Shown here piece by piece: positions 17,942 to 28,600 of a stretch of DNA of 64,000 nucleotides; position 1 is the stretch's first letter; each line of letters starts with the position of its first letter. A program made the position numbers and the translations under genes. The stretch spans positions 38,775 through 102,774 of the forward strand of contig JAPDQM010000001.1 of assembly GCA_034505795.1 (NCBI GenBank), written 5' to 3'. The notes beneath the pieces were generated by a model. That model worked only from the letters and a program-made list of their open reading frames with translations. It made no database searches and was not told the origin of the DNA. The DNA comes from Thermofontimicrobium_A sp034505795. Its GTDB lineage: Bacteria; Zhuqueibacterota; Zhuqueibacteria; Thermofontimicrobiales; Thermofontimicrobiaceae.

Positions 17942-19435
17942 CTAATTTTGATAAAATGTCATGGTCAGCATCAGGCCAAAAGTGTCATGTTTGCCTTGCT
18001 GCGATGCATTCGGGCGTTGATTGCCGAAATATGCGTATCCCTCGACTTCTGCTGCATGAAAGGTGTAGGCCAGACCGCCATGGAACTGGTGAGAGCGATG
18101 GCCCGATAAAACTTCGCTAAATTGAAGCAGCGTTCTGTCAATTCGTTGATAGGCTGTCAGGTAGCCCATTCTTAGCTTAACGGATTCAAGCACTTTTAAT
18201 TCTGCCCCCATTCTCAGCTCATTTCGCTCTATCTGCCCTCTGGCAATTATCGGGTCGCGGCCGTAATCTTTTTTGCTTTTATCCGCCTGACTGTGATAAT
18301 ACTCGATTCCCAAAATCAGCGGCCTCTTTTCTGGCTCATACGCCAGGCCGACACCGATCCGGTTCTCTCGCAGCCAATCATCTCCCCAAATGACCGTATT
18401 GGCTGGATTGCTGGCGCAATCGGCTATTTCGTTGTAATCGACGGACAAAGCACATCGAATCGGCAACGCAGGGAATTGAAAACGGTTTTTCCAATGAAGT
18501 TCCAATCCGAACAATTTCCAGAGCCCATTTTTTTGGGGTTGCGTGAGACTTTCGGCAACATCGAGTCTTTGTCTTTGGTAATTAAAGGCAAATCCGCTTT
18601 CCCAAAAATCGAGTGGCTGAAAATAGCCCTGCAGGCCGAAGCCGCTGACCTGGGTGGTCAGGAATTGCTCCAAACTGCCAACATGATCGACTGAAAGATT
18701 TTCATTGCGAAATTGCTTGATATAGATCGTTCGTGTCTCGTTGGCGCTGGGGGGCAGGCACTCGATGAATTCCTGCGTATGAGTGTAATTGAGCGTGGCA
18801 CCCACTACCAGTCGATTGGACCAGCGATAGGCGATGCCGGCACCGCTGCCTGCCGAACGGTAAATGGTACGTGGTTGGGGAAACTGATCCTTCAAACCGG
18901 TCTCGATGCTGTAATTCAATAACGCGCCCAAAAATAATTTTTTTTGAATGGCCTGCCGACTGTATTGTGCGCTCACCGCTGGTCCCCAGTAATGGATATC
19001 GGCAATAGAACTATCTACCAGTCGGAATGGGTGCTCCTCATAAGGATTGCGATTGATCGCGCCGGTCACCTGCTCCAATGTGTAATCGTGGTAGTTGGCC
19101 GCGCCACGAAACGCCTGTTGCGGGTCCATTATCTTTACACCCTCAAAGGTGGCCAAAATATCGTGCCGTCTTTGGGGGTCATAGAATCGTTTGAAATCTC
19201 CTCGACTATCGGTAATGATAAAGCCTGGACGCAGCCATGTTTGCTGTTGGTCAATGATCAACCAGGCCGGGTTCCGGCCGAAGTCATAGAGATTGATCTG
19301 GTTATCATCGTCATTCAGCACCAGCCAGAGCTGGCCCATGGCCGCGACGCGCAGGTCTGATGCCTGAGTGGGCGAGAATAGGTACAGGTTGATCATAAAA
19401 CATGTGGTGAGAATAATTGCTCGCAATAGCGTCAT
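17942..19435 (-). CDS. Outer-membrane beta-barrel protein, DUF6850-like
   Basis: A 497-residue exported protein: signal peptide from the ATG at 19435 (GGAA 9 bases upstream) ending near PTQASD, then a long series of amphipathic strands such as LFLGALLNYSIETGL and RLVVGATLNYTH. An NPAWLIID segment near the N-terminus resembles the NPA motif of barrel families. It is the last of three minus-strand genes after a TonB receptor and a DUF4876-like protein. From memory, this same trio occurs in Bacteroidetes with this position held by a DUF6850 barrel protein; the family name is therefore a contextual inference. Confidence 0.6.
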   Translation of the reverse strand: MTLLRAIILTTCFMINLYLFSPTQASDLRVAAMGQLWLVLNDDDNQINLYDFGRNPAWLIIDQQQTWLRPGFIITDSRGDFKRFYDPQRRHDILATFEGVKIMDPQQAFRGAANYHDYTLEQVTGAINRNPYEEHPFRLVDSSIADIHYWGPAVSAQYSRQAIQKKLFLGALLNYSIETGLKDQFPQPRTIYRSAGSGAGIAYRWSNRLVVGATLNYTHTQEFIECLPPSANETRTIYIKQFRNENLSVDHVGSLEQFLTTQVSGFGLQGYFQPLDFWESGFAFNYQRQRLDVAESLTQPQKNGLWKLFGLELHWKNRFQFPALPIRCALSVDYNEIADCASNPANTVIWGDDWLRENRIGVGLAYEPEKRPLILGIEYYHSQADKSKKDYGRDPIIARGQIERNELRMGAELKVLESVKLRMGYLTAYQRIDRTLLQFSEVLSGHRSHQFHGGLAYTFHAAEVEGYAYFGNQRPNASQQGKHDTFGLMLTMTFYQN

Positions 19436-19577
19436 CAGTAAGTTCCAAAATTGAACATGAATTCCGTATTCGCGACCACGCTGCCGAGTGCCTTCGCCTG
19501 AACTTTTCAAAAAGACCAGTGAACATCAATTATTTTCCTGCCCCAGCGTTGTTCATAACTTCGTTCAGCAGAATTGG

Positions 19578-20747
19578 TCATCTTTTGGGTATCACTACTT
19601 CGGTTGAAAAGTGCTGCCTTTTGGGCATAGCATGAATAAGAGTAATAAAATCGAATGAGCTATTATTGCTATCATAACCAGGTCCGCCCGAAATGGGATG
19701 ATGCCGTTCAATGGAGCGGCCGCTGAATCGCGAAATATCTGTTCCTGCATATCCTCGGTCGATTCTTGGGTCAATTAACTTATTATCGGGCTGCGAAATA
19801 TATTTGACCCCATCGACGACATCAGCCACTCGGAATAGTAAATAGCCGTTCGCATTGATGGAGGGTTTTTCACTGGGTTTGATGAGCAAAACAATGTCGT
19901 GCAAGGTGTCGATTTGAAAATCATTTCTAGCGCTTGTGCTGTTAATCGGCACCAGATTCGGCACGCTTGGATTATCAAAGTCACAGTCGCTGAAGCACTC
20001 ATAATCGGCTTGGGAGAGATCGATGCTAATGGAAGCATACTCTCGATGGTCCAATGCATCCTGGGCGATGACGATAAAATCGTGGGGGGGCACTAAATAT
20101 TCATTGTCCCTGCCGACAAATTGATAGGCATAGACACATTCCACGAATTCAGTGCCAATATAATCCTTATTTGAGGCGCCTCGAGCAATCACATATCCGT
20201 TCAGGTCGATGGTTTCGGTGGTAGGGTTATATAATTCGACAAACTGATCGTCGCAGTAAGTTTGCTTATCATATTTTATTCCTGCATAATAGACTTCATT
20301 GATGACCAGATTGTCAGGCATTTTGCAGCCAATCGTCACAGTGTGAATTAAGCCGCTCTCCGATGGGGAGATTTCTATTTCCGAATTGCCAGCCAGCAGC
20401 AAGGTTTCGTCTTCGCCATTGTTCGCAAGCCTGATTTCTTTGGTAGCTAAAATTTGATAATGCCCGGCCAACAGATTAACAAACTCTGCTTTGCCTGTGC
20501 TATCAGTGTACTGCTCGGCCAAAATTTTATACACATTACATGTGAGTTGGACTTTCGCCTCGGCTACAGGAGACGGGTCAATGGACATTCTTGTGGTATC
20601 GAGGACCATAATTTTCACTGCGAACGTGCCGTCAATGGCAGTTGGTTTCTCCAGACTACAAACGAAACCAAAGCTTGTGAATAGCATCGTAATTAGAGAA
20701 ATCAGAATTTCTTTGGCCAAGCTGTGCTTAGATTCCTGATTTTGCAT
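19578..20747 (-). CDS. DUF4876-like exported protein with lamin-tail fold
   Basis: A 389-residue protein, probably a lipoprotein (FVCSLEK near residue 30). An Ig-like/CarbopepD-type N-terminal module (AKVQLTCNVY..., TDSTGKAEFVNLLAGHY) is followed by LVINEVYYAGIKYD and FVELYNPTTETIDLNGYVI, the signature of the lamin-tail domain and of the DUF4876 family. It sits 61 bases after the TonB receptor gene on the same strand and 142 bases before the barrel-protein gene. A surface-exposed binding partner of the receptor is a reasonable guess; no experimental function is known to me for the family. Confidence 0.7.
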   Translation of the reverse strand: MQNQESKHSLAKEILISLITMLFTSFGFVCSLEKPTAIDGTFAVKIMVLDTTRMSIDPSPVAEAKVQLTCNVYKILAEQYTDSTGKAEFVNLLAGHYQILATKEIRLANNGEDETLLLAGNSEIEISPSESGLIHTVTIGCKMPDNLVINEVYYAGIKYDKQTYCDDQFVELYNPTTETIDLNGYVIARGASNKDYIGTEFVECVYAYQFVGRDNEYLVPPHDFIVIAQDALDHREYASISIDLSQADYECFSDCDFDNPSVPNLVPINSTSARNDFQIDTLHDIVLLIKPSEKPSINANGYLLFRVADVVDGVKYISQPDNKLIDPRIDRGYAGTDISRFSGRSIERHHPISGGPGYDSNNSSFDFITLIHAMPKRQHFSTEVVIPKR

Positions 20748-20808
20748 GACTCAACTCATTTGAAATTTAAACCTAAACAGGTATCATTGGGCGTTATAAG
20801 TTTGATGG

Positions 20809-23523
20809 TTAAAAAGCACGGTCCAATAACATGCTGCATTCGATGCCGTAAAAAATCTCTGGATTCCGGGCTTGGAATTGACCCGGAAAGAATGGTTTTT
20901 CCTGGATGGCGCGATCATTGAATAGGTTATTGACGTACAGGGAAACCTCAGATCCTCGAAATAGCGATTTACTCACCCGCACATTGAACAGCCATTTATT
21001 CCGGTAATTCAGTACCCGATAGAGCGAAGACAACGGCAACAGAACGTCTTCTGGTTGGGACTGTTTTGGGGCTGCAATCGGAATGATCTGATTGGAAGCT
21101 GCAACGTAATAGGCGACGGGGTGCAAATTGCGAGGATCGTTGTTCCTGGTACGGTAATGAGGCATTTGCTGCGCCGTTAGCGAGATCCAGATGCCTAACA
21201 GCGGTGAAATATAATTGGCCTGATAGGTTAGCAGCAGTTTCTGCGTCCAGCTTGTACTTCGATGATAAAGCTGGACGATTGAATCTTTAATTGCTGGTCC
21301 CCAGACGAAGCCTCTGCCACCGCTTTTGGCATGATGGTAAGTCGTCGAGATCATAAAGTCCATATTGAGAGCTTTTAGCCGAAGTGTTTTTAGTAGCATT
21401 TCGACGCCGTCGAACTGAGTCCACCCTTCATTAGCCCAGGTATAGGCTATCCTCAGTTTCTGGCTGGCCAGCCATTTTTCGTCAGTTGCTGGCCAATTGA
21501 AACGATAGAATTGGGGATAAAGCAATGGTCGCCCTTGAAGGACCGGTTCATGCCGTCGGTGGCAATAGAAACCGATTAGCGACAGCCCCACTGGTCCGGC
21601 CTCATGATCAATGGCCAGCTCGATTTTTTTCTCGTCCATGCCTTTGAGTTTTGGATTCGCCAGATCGAAGGTATAGGTTGTCATCAGGCTATCTCTGATC
21701 AGCAGAGAATCGGTTTGACGTGGGATAACCAGAATGTCCTGAACGTCCACATATTCCAGATCAGGATAGATCTGGTCGATGCAAGGTGCTTTGGCTGTCT
21801 GGCCATACCCCAGTCGCAATTGGGTGTGTCGACCGAGCAAATAAGCCAGATTGAGACGGGGATGAAGGAATAGCCCATTTTTTGATCCGAAGAATTGTAG
21901 CCGCTCCAGGTGGCCGGTCTGATATCGTTCCCATCGCAGTCCCACATTAATCGTAAATTCTTTCCACCATTTGGCAGTCATTTCGTCCATCACAAAAATG
22001 CTATGCTGCAATAAACCCGGCAACCGGTCGAACGAGCGAGGTCGATCTCCCACCGCTGCGGGAAAGCGCACATCAAAGTCGAGACCCCGGCCGTTGTTTT
22101 CATCGAAAAGGATTTCGCTACCAATGGCCAGCCGATGAAAGGAACGACCCAGGAAAAGTCGCTGACTCCACTCCAGTTGATGGCCAAAATTGATTTCATC
22201 ACCGATAATAGAGTAGCGATAGATAATATCGCCGGACTGTTTGAGGCCAGGCATCGTTCCCTCGGTCATGAGCGTAGAGACCACGCGATTGTTGGCTGGC
22301 ACGCGATACTGCTTCAAGGAATCATGTCGACGATAGTTGAGGAACAGATGGGAATTGAGCGTTTGCCAGCGATCCCTGCGCCAATCGGAACGATTGGCAA
22401 AGCTGAAACGATAACCTTTATTGATGCTGATGAGGGCATCGGGATCAGATGGATTCAGCCGAACTTCCTCGAACAGGCGATAATAGTTGAACTGATTGGT
22501 GACGCTTAGGCGATTTCCCAAGAATTGATTTCTGGAAATAAGCTGGCCCGCAAGCCGCTGGGTGTCATCATTTTGTTTTCGAATATCCTCGACGCTATAG
22601 GCCCAGTTCAAATTATAGGTGAGGCTGGTGCGGCCCAGCGGCAGATTGCCCCCCAGGTTCAGTTCTCTGGTATCCGGGTTATGTTTTGCTTTAAGTCGAT
22701 AGCTCGTTCGGTTACTGGTTTTGGTGGTTACTCGGACCACACCACCAACAAAATCGCCATAGTTGGCCGGGGCAATGCCACGAATTACCTCAACCTGAGC
22801 GATATTTTCGGCGGGAAATTCCCGCAGGTCGATACCGCCATTGGTACCGCTGTAAACGCCAGCAAGCAAACCTCCTTGCAAATTGGCATTATTTGTAAAG
22901 GGAATATCATCCACCAGCAATTTGGCGCCGAACGCGGTCAGGTTATTAAGCGGCCTGGGGTCGCGAATCATAGCCGTTACCGGATCCTTCAAAGCGGGCT
23001 GGTTTTTCATTTCCACCCCAGGCACCAGATCGAGAACATCGCCCAGGCTAATGGCCTGGATGTGTTCGATATCGCCAGCATTGATGATGGTTGCGGTTTC
23101 TGCTTTTTCTGGTAGCGATTCCCTGGCAGCGTTAATCTCAATACCGCCAATGACGATAACGGCGTCGGTGGTATCGCTCTGAGGTGCAATTTCGGCGACC
23201 AGGTAGGTTATCTGGCCACTACGGATGATCTGATTGGCAAATTTGGTGGTCTGAAAGCCCGTCTTTTTGAATTCGACGTAATAATTACCGGGAGGAATAC
23301 CGGCTAAAATGAATTCTCCCCGCAAGCCGGAGCTGGTGTGGGCGCCGATGATTGGAACTCTAATGTCGACATCTTTTAGCGGCGTCTTCGTTAAGAGATC
23401 ACTAACGAGTCCTCTCAGCTCTCCGGATGGTTCCTGGGCAAGAAGAAGCGGCGTTGCTATCCGCAATAGAAAAAGCACTGTGAACGTGGTGCTGCGCAGT
23501 GTATGTTTTTTGAATACCCTCAT
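20809..23523 (-). CDS. TonB-dependent outer-membrane receptor
   Basis: A 904-residue receptor: signal peptide ending near LLLAQE, carboxypeptidase-regulatory-like domain (about 33-115, GELRGLVSDLLTKTPLKDV), plug domain (about 140-270, with EHIQAISLGDVLDLVPGV and QVEVIRGIAPANYGDFVGGV), and a 22-strand barrel ending in Phe (CSMLLDRAF). It imports an unknown ligand using TonB-ExbBD energy. The barrel contains a recognisable KLELRLGYGQTAKAP-type strand (LRLGYGQTAKAP). First gene of the trio with the DUF4876-like and barrel proteins; no SusD homologue is nearby. Confidence 0.93.
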   Translation of the reverse strand: MRVFKKHTLRSTTFTVLFLLRIATPLLLAQEPSGELRGLVSDLLTKTPLKDVDIRVPIIGAHTSSGLRGEFILAGIPPGNYYVEFKKTGFQTTKFANQIIRSGQITYLVAEIAPQSDTTDAVIVIGGIEINAARESLPEKAETATIINAGDIEHIQAISLGDVLDLVPGVEMKNQPALKDPVTAMIRDPRPLNNLTAFGAKLLVDDIPFTNNANLQGGLLAGVYSGTNGGIDLREFPAENIAQVEVIRGIAPANYGDFVGGVVRVTTKTSNRTSYRLKAKHNPDTRELNLGGNLPLGRTSLTYNLNWAYSVEDIRKQNDDTQRLAGQLISRNQFLGNRLSVTNQFNYYRLFEEVRLNPSDPDALISINKGYRFSFANRSDWRRDRWQTLNSHLFLNYRRHDSLKQYRVPANNRVVSTLMTEGTMPGLKQSGDIIYRYSIIGDEINFGHQLEWSQRLFLGRSFHRLAIGSEILFDENNGRGLDFDVRFPAAVGDRPRSFDRLPGLLQHSIFVMDEMTAKWWKEFTINVGLRWERYQTGHLERLQFFGSKNGLFLHPRLNLAYLLGRHTQLRLGYGQTAKAPCIDQIYPDLEYVDVQDILVIPRQTDSLLIRDSLMTTYTFDLANPKLKGMDEKKIELAIDHEAGPVGLSLIGFYCHRRHEPVLQGRPLLYPQFYRFNWPATDEKWLASQKLRIAYTWANEGWTQFDGVEMLLKTLRLKALNMDFMISTTYHHAKSGGRGFVWGPAIKDSIVQLYHRSTSWTQKLLLTYQANYISPLLGIWISLTAQQMPHYRTRNNDPRNLHPVAYYVAASNQIIPIAAPKQSQPEDVLLPLSSLYRVLNYRNKWLFNVRVSKSLFRGSEVSLYVNNLFNDRAIQEKPFFPGQFQARNPEIFYGIECSMLLDRAF

Positions 23524-23886
23524 GGTTCAGCTTGTGCTCGAAGATACTACCACATGAAATTAAAATTAAGATGCCATAAGTTTCGGGATGGCGTATCAGG
23601 GCGATCCCTCAGGTTGTTTCTCAGTCTCCAATTCGGCCTAAAAAATATAATCAGAAATATCTTGGTTGTCAACATAATTCTTAAGACACAGGGAAATTTT
23701 AAGCTACTGGGAGAGACAATTTCATCACCCAGCGAGGCCAGCCAGGGATTGCTCAACGAGAATTAATATCCTCGACAGCAAGTGGGCAAGAATCGGATGC
23801 GAGATGCTCTCCCAACAGAAAAGCGGATTGCTGGTATGCATCTGCGCGACCGATGGCAGGCTGAGGTAAATCGTTAAAACATATTT
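23524..23886. other. Intergenic region upstream of the TonB receptor
   Basis: Must contain the receptor promoter on the minus strand and the end of the tamA transcript. I see no good -35/-10 pair, no Fur-type box and no strong hairpin. Confidence 0.3.
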
Positions 23887-25686
23887 TTAAAATGCCTGTC
23901 CCACTGAAAAATAGATTTCTCCAGGCGTTTCACCAGAGCGCCGATCCAGTTTCAGGCCGTAATCCAGCCGCAGAATACCAAGTGGCGAATTAAAACGCAG
24001 GCCGAATCCCATGCCTTTCCTGAAATCAAGCTTTTCAACCTGATGCAGACCAGACCACACATTGCCCACATCCAGAAAGGCTATGGCGGAGAATTTTTTA
24101 TAAAACATATACCGCACTTCCATCAGATTGAGCACCAGCAACATATTGCCACCGACGGGATTCCGTCGCTGGTCCAGCGGCCCCACAAATTTTTCTTTGA
24201 AACCGCGCACCGATGATGCGCCACCGGTGAAAAATCGCTCTTGAATGGGAATGTCGGTAGAGGAGCCAAACTTGTCCATCCAGCCGGCAGTCAAAGCTGA
24301 TGCCAATACCAGGCGCTCACCGAGGGTATAAAAATACTTGTGCCGGGCAGAAATTTTCACAAACGTCGCCGTGCCCTTTAAAAAGGCGCCAGCGCTTTCC
24401 ACATCCAGCGAACTGAACGCGCCACGCGTGGTATTGACCAGGTCGTTACGTGAGTCTCGCACCAGGCTTAACGTCAGGCTGCGCGTATTGCCCCGTCGAG
24501 TTGATCGCAGAGTGTCAGGAATCGCCTCGCCAGACAAATGGACGATTTCGTAACGATAGGATAGGTTTAACTTGGAGAGCATTCCCAGACGGCGGCCCAG
24601 GGTAAATTTGGTGCCATAATGCCGTAAGCTATAGCCAGGCTCTTCCCGGCGTTCAAAAAATTCGTTGATGTCGGCCTTAGTTCTAGTGTTGAATAGCCAG
24701 GGATCTGAAAATGAAAGTTCCAGTCGCCGCGCAATGGTACTTACGAATGCGGATAGTCCAATTTGACGCGCCGTACCGGCAACATTGTTTTGCAGCAGCT
24801 CGATCGATCCTCGCCAGCGATCCAGCGTGCCATAGCCAAAACCAAAATTCAATTCACCGTTTTTCTTTTCTTCCGCCTCGATGCGAATGTTACGAACTAT
24901 GGCTTCGGTCGTACTTCGGTCATCCGGTCGAATAAAGACGCTGGTGAAAAGGCCTGTCAGATACAGGTTGTGCTGGCTAGCTAAAATGCGACTGTGATGA
25001 TAGATGTCGCCCGATTGAAAATCCAATTCTCGCAACAAAACCCGCCGGCGGGTTTTCTTCAAACCATCAATCACCAATTCGCCAATCCGAATCTGTGGGC
25101 CTTCGTCAATATTGAAATCAATCAGGATGGTATGTTGCTCTGAATTGACCTTCAAAGCCGGGGAGACTTGCGCTTCGATATAACCCCGATCGGCGTAAAA
25201 CGACAACAGACGATAGGTATCGTCTTCCAGCGTGCTTTTGCGAAACGGCTGGCCAACTACGGATTTGATCTGGCCATGCAATACCGAATCGGCAGCGATT
25301 TGATTGCCAAAAAATGAAATTCCGGCAATGGTGGTCTGCTCGCCTTCATGGATTGTGATGTGAATGGAAACCTGCTGGCGCAAGGAATCAAAAGTCAGGG
25401 AACGGTCATCGATCCGGGCATCCAAAAAACCATCGTTGATGTAAAATTTGATCAGATGATCCAGATCATCTTCAAACAGATTGGGATCAAAATAGCGTTT
25501 CGCCAGCAGATTCGACGGCCGGGTCAACATCATCCGCTGCAACTGCCGGCTGGAGTACAGGCGATTGCCGGAGAATTCGATCGATCGCACCCTAAATTTT
25601 TCAGAGCCGGTAGCGCCGCTCATGGTTGAAAGACTCAGGAGGGCGATGATAATGGGTGCCAGTTTGAATTTGCTGGAGATGCTCAT
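23887..25686 (-). CDS. tamA: TamA/BamA-family outer-membrane assembly protein
   Basis: A 599-residue Omp85 protein: signal peptide ending near GATGSE, three POTRA-like repeats (about 30-100, 105-185, 190-265; for example FRVRSIEFSGNRLYS and IRIGELVIDGLKKTRRRVLL), then a 16-strand barrel containing the lid-lock motif VRGF (GGASSVRGF) and ending FSVGQAF with C-terminal Phe. Length and three POTRA domains fit TamA rather than BamA (five POTRA). It begins 7 bases after the tamB stop, so they form one operon; the order tamB-tamA is opposite to that in Escherichia coli. Confidence 0.9.
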   Translation of the reverse strand: MSISSKFKLAPIIIALLSLSTMSGATGSEKFRVRSIEFSGNRLYSSRQLQRMMLTRPSNLLAKRYFDPNLFEDDLDHLIKFYINDGFLDARIDDRSLTFDSLRQQVSIHITIHEGEQTTIAGISFFGNQIAADSVLHGQIKSVVGQPFRKSTLEDDTYRLLSFYADRGYIEAQVSPALKVNSEQHTILIDFNIDEGPQIRIGELVIDGLKKTRRRVLLRELDFQSGDIYHHSRILASQHNLYLTGLFTSVFIRPDDRSTTEAIVRNIRIEAEEKKNGELNFGFGYGTLDRWRGSIELLQNNVAGTARQIGLSAFVSTIARRLELSFSDPWLFNTRTKADINEFFERREEPGYSLRHYGTKFTLGRRLGMLSKLNLSYRYEIVHLSGEAIPDTLRSTRRGNTRSLTLSLVRDSRNDLVNTTRGAFSSLDVESAGAFLKGTATFVKISARHKYFYTLGERLVLASALTAGWMDKFGSSTDIPIQERFFTGGASSVRGFKEKFVGPLDQRRNPVGGNMLLVLNLMEVRYMFYKKFSAIAFLDVGNVWSGLHQVEKLDFRKGMGFGLRFNSPLGILRLDYGLKLDRRSGETPGEIYFSVGQAF

Positions 25687-25693
25687 GGTACGA

Positions 25694-28600
25694 CTAATAA
25701 AATTTAAAATTGAATTTCAAGTCCAGGCCTGATTGCCCTCGCTGGCCGGTATTGCCGACAACCGAAATGAATCGATAAAGCTGATAACCCAATCGTATCT
25801 GTTGATCATTGGTCTGTCCGATGACCGTGGAATACGTGATATTGATGCGATCGGATAATTGCTTGGTGGCCGTGAGGCGTGGTCCCCATGATTTATCAAT
25901 TTGAAACAAGTTGCCCTCGATGGAGACGTTTTCCAATGCCAGCGTTTCACTGAGTTTTTGCTCGGTCATACCGGCCAGGCGCTGACTGGTGATTTCTTTG
26001 AAACGGCTAAACATCACGTCTTGCAGCGACTCCCGTGGCCCATTGACAGCCGTTGGAAAAAGATCGCGGCGAGTACGGCCGACAGTGAGCAAGGCAACGA
26101 TATCGGCATTATCCAATGGCGGCGAAGCGCTCAGTTCAAACGAAGGCTTATCCAGAGTGCCAGATAATTTAAGCGTGATTTCATAGCGTCGCTCAACCGC
26201 AGTTTGATAGTCGGTAATGCTGCAGATCGCTGTCAACTGGATGAGCGGATTGATGCGATGCGGATCATTGAAATCCATGACGCCCTGGATGATTTTAAAT
26301 TTCCGATCGAGGTACAGCACATAGCCTTTATGAACCAGAATTCGTCCGGCAATGTTGGGTTGATTGAGGGTTCCTGCCAGGTTGAGGTTGGCGCTGAGTT
26401 GAATTTTGGCTAAGTTGTTTTCGATCCAGACATTTTCCTGGCCCTGAATAATGACATCCAGCGCCAGTTGGTTGAAAAATTGATTACGATAAGCTGCCGA
26501 GCGGTTCGGTACATGAGTCAGGAAATCCCGTACTCGCGGCCGAAAATCCTGGATGTATTTGGTTTCGGCCAACCGCACCTGGCCGGCCAGACGAAACTGC
26601 TGGTTGGCCTGCGTCAGATGCAGCTCACCCCGCTCAATGCCCAGAACAAAGATATTTGATGATCTCAAATTGATCTGATTGAGCAGCAGCGACAGGTTGG
26701 CATTTGTTAGCTCCAACTCATCTATGGTCAATCCTCCGCTTAAATAAAAGGTGCCGCTACCCATCTCGCCGGCGAAATGATGAATTCGAATCTGGTTGTC
26801 CTGACACTGGAGTTCGGCGTTGAGGTTGCTGATGGCCGGGGCGATGGTCGGCAAGCTCAGACTCATCTGCTGCAGCCGCAACGTGCCATTGAGCTTAGGT
26901 TGGCGCAGCGATCCCATCATCGTCAAATTGAAGCTCGCCTTGCCTGAAAGCGTTGCCAGGGAAGGAAGCAACGGCTTTAGCCAGCTTATATCAAGGTTGT
27001 CGGCTGAGGTGACTAAGCGTAGGCTATCCAGCCCTACGGGCAATTGGTCATCCGTAGCCAATTGGATGGGCAATGTTCCGGCCAGATAAATGCGACCGGT
27101 TCCGATTTTAAAACCCGATTCCTGGAAGCTGATCACCTGCTGATCGTACCGACCAAAGATGTGGAGCGAGTCGATGGTGGTTTGTTCGATGGAAATTTGA
27201 TCGCTGGTCAATTTAATGGCCATCTCGGGAGCCTCGATACGACCTGCGAGAGCGATCTCCAGATTGAGCCATCCATTAAGCCGGGCGTGAGTAGGGGAGA
27301 TGAGAGCCAGTTTGCTCAAGTCCAGACGATCCAGCCGAAGTTGTCCGGCCAGGATCTCGCCCGCCCGAACCGTGCTGGCAAACTGCATCGCTCCGAGCTG
27401 AGGGGCGCGACAAGATAATGTCACCGTAAAATTCTTTACGTCTTCGATTTCTGCCGCACCAGCGCCGGTGAATCCGACAGAGCCAATTTTGCCGGCCAGT
27501 TGCTGAATTTCAATGCGTTGATCCTGAAACTGCAGTTTGAGTTTCAGAGAGTCGATAGTGGAGCCGGTGGTCGAATTGAGTACTCCGTCGATAACTTCCA
27601 GGTTACCGTAAAGTTTGGGCGCACTCAAATTCCCCCGAAAAGCCAGCTCTGTCTTAAGCAAGCCGCGAATATCTGTTGGCAGATGGAACAGCCGGATTAC
27701 TGGTTGAAGTGCCAGTCCATCGGTTCGAAGCGATCCGTTGATAGACTGCTCATCGAAACTGGCGTGTAGATCCAGCCGGCCCTGGCTGGCAATAATTTTT
27801 TGTGCGCTATCCAACTCAAATGCTGCTACAGCCAATTCTGTTGCCAAACGCTCTTGCCAATCGATGTGTCCGGACAACTGCAGCAATTGCTGCGGTTGCT
27901 TCAAATCGAATTGTTCGATCACCAATTGGGGACCTTGCGTTTTGAGTTCACATTTCAAGCTATCGAAGCGAATTGTCGCAATCTGACCGGAAGTCCAACA
28001 GATTCCAATCGTGGCCTGCAACTCATCCAGTGCGCCATGGGCAGTGATATAATAGCTGCCGGTTCCAGCCAACGAATCTATCTTCAGATACCGCGCCAGT
28101 TGCCGAAAGTCGTGAAGGTAGCCCTGGCCCGTAAGATTTGACAGACTGAGCTCCTGGTTTTGTAAATAGAGCCCACCTTTGAGACTATCGATGGGCACAC
28201 CGAAATAGGAACCTTCCTGCAGTTGAAAATTAAGAAGTGCTTCGGGAGAATTGATTGTTCCCGCGAACTGTCCAGCAAACGATAACTTGCCAGTGGCCTG
28301 CGGTACATTGACGAGGTTGGCAATAGCTGTGATGGATGCGAGCTGGCCGGCCACGCGACCGGCAATCAAGCTGTCCTGGATATTTCCGACCAAGCGGATC
28401 GCTGAACCATTTTGGTACAGATGGAATTGGAGTTCGCCGCGATCGAGGCGAAGATCTGCTTGCATCTTTTCAACCGGCTGATCATCGAGAGACAACTGCG
28501 AGAGGCTGAGTTCGGCAGCGGCACGTAGTTGTTGCCAATCGAGGTTGCGGCCGTTAAGCGAGAGCGTGCCAGTAATTGTTCCGCTCAAAGACGTTGAATC

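Noticed and set aside
22525..23115. 196-codon plus-strand frame over the TonB receptor
   Set aside because: It is opposite the plug and start of the barrel region, which is clearly the coding sequence.
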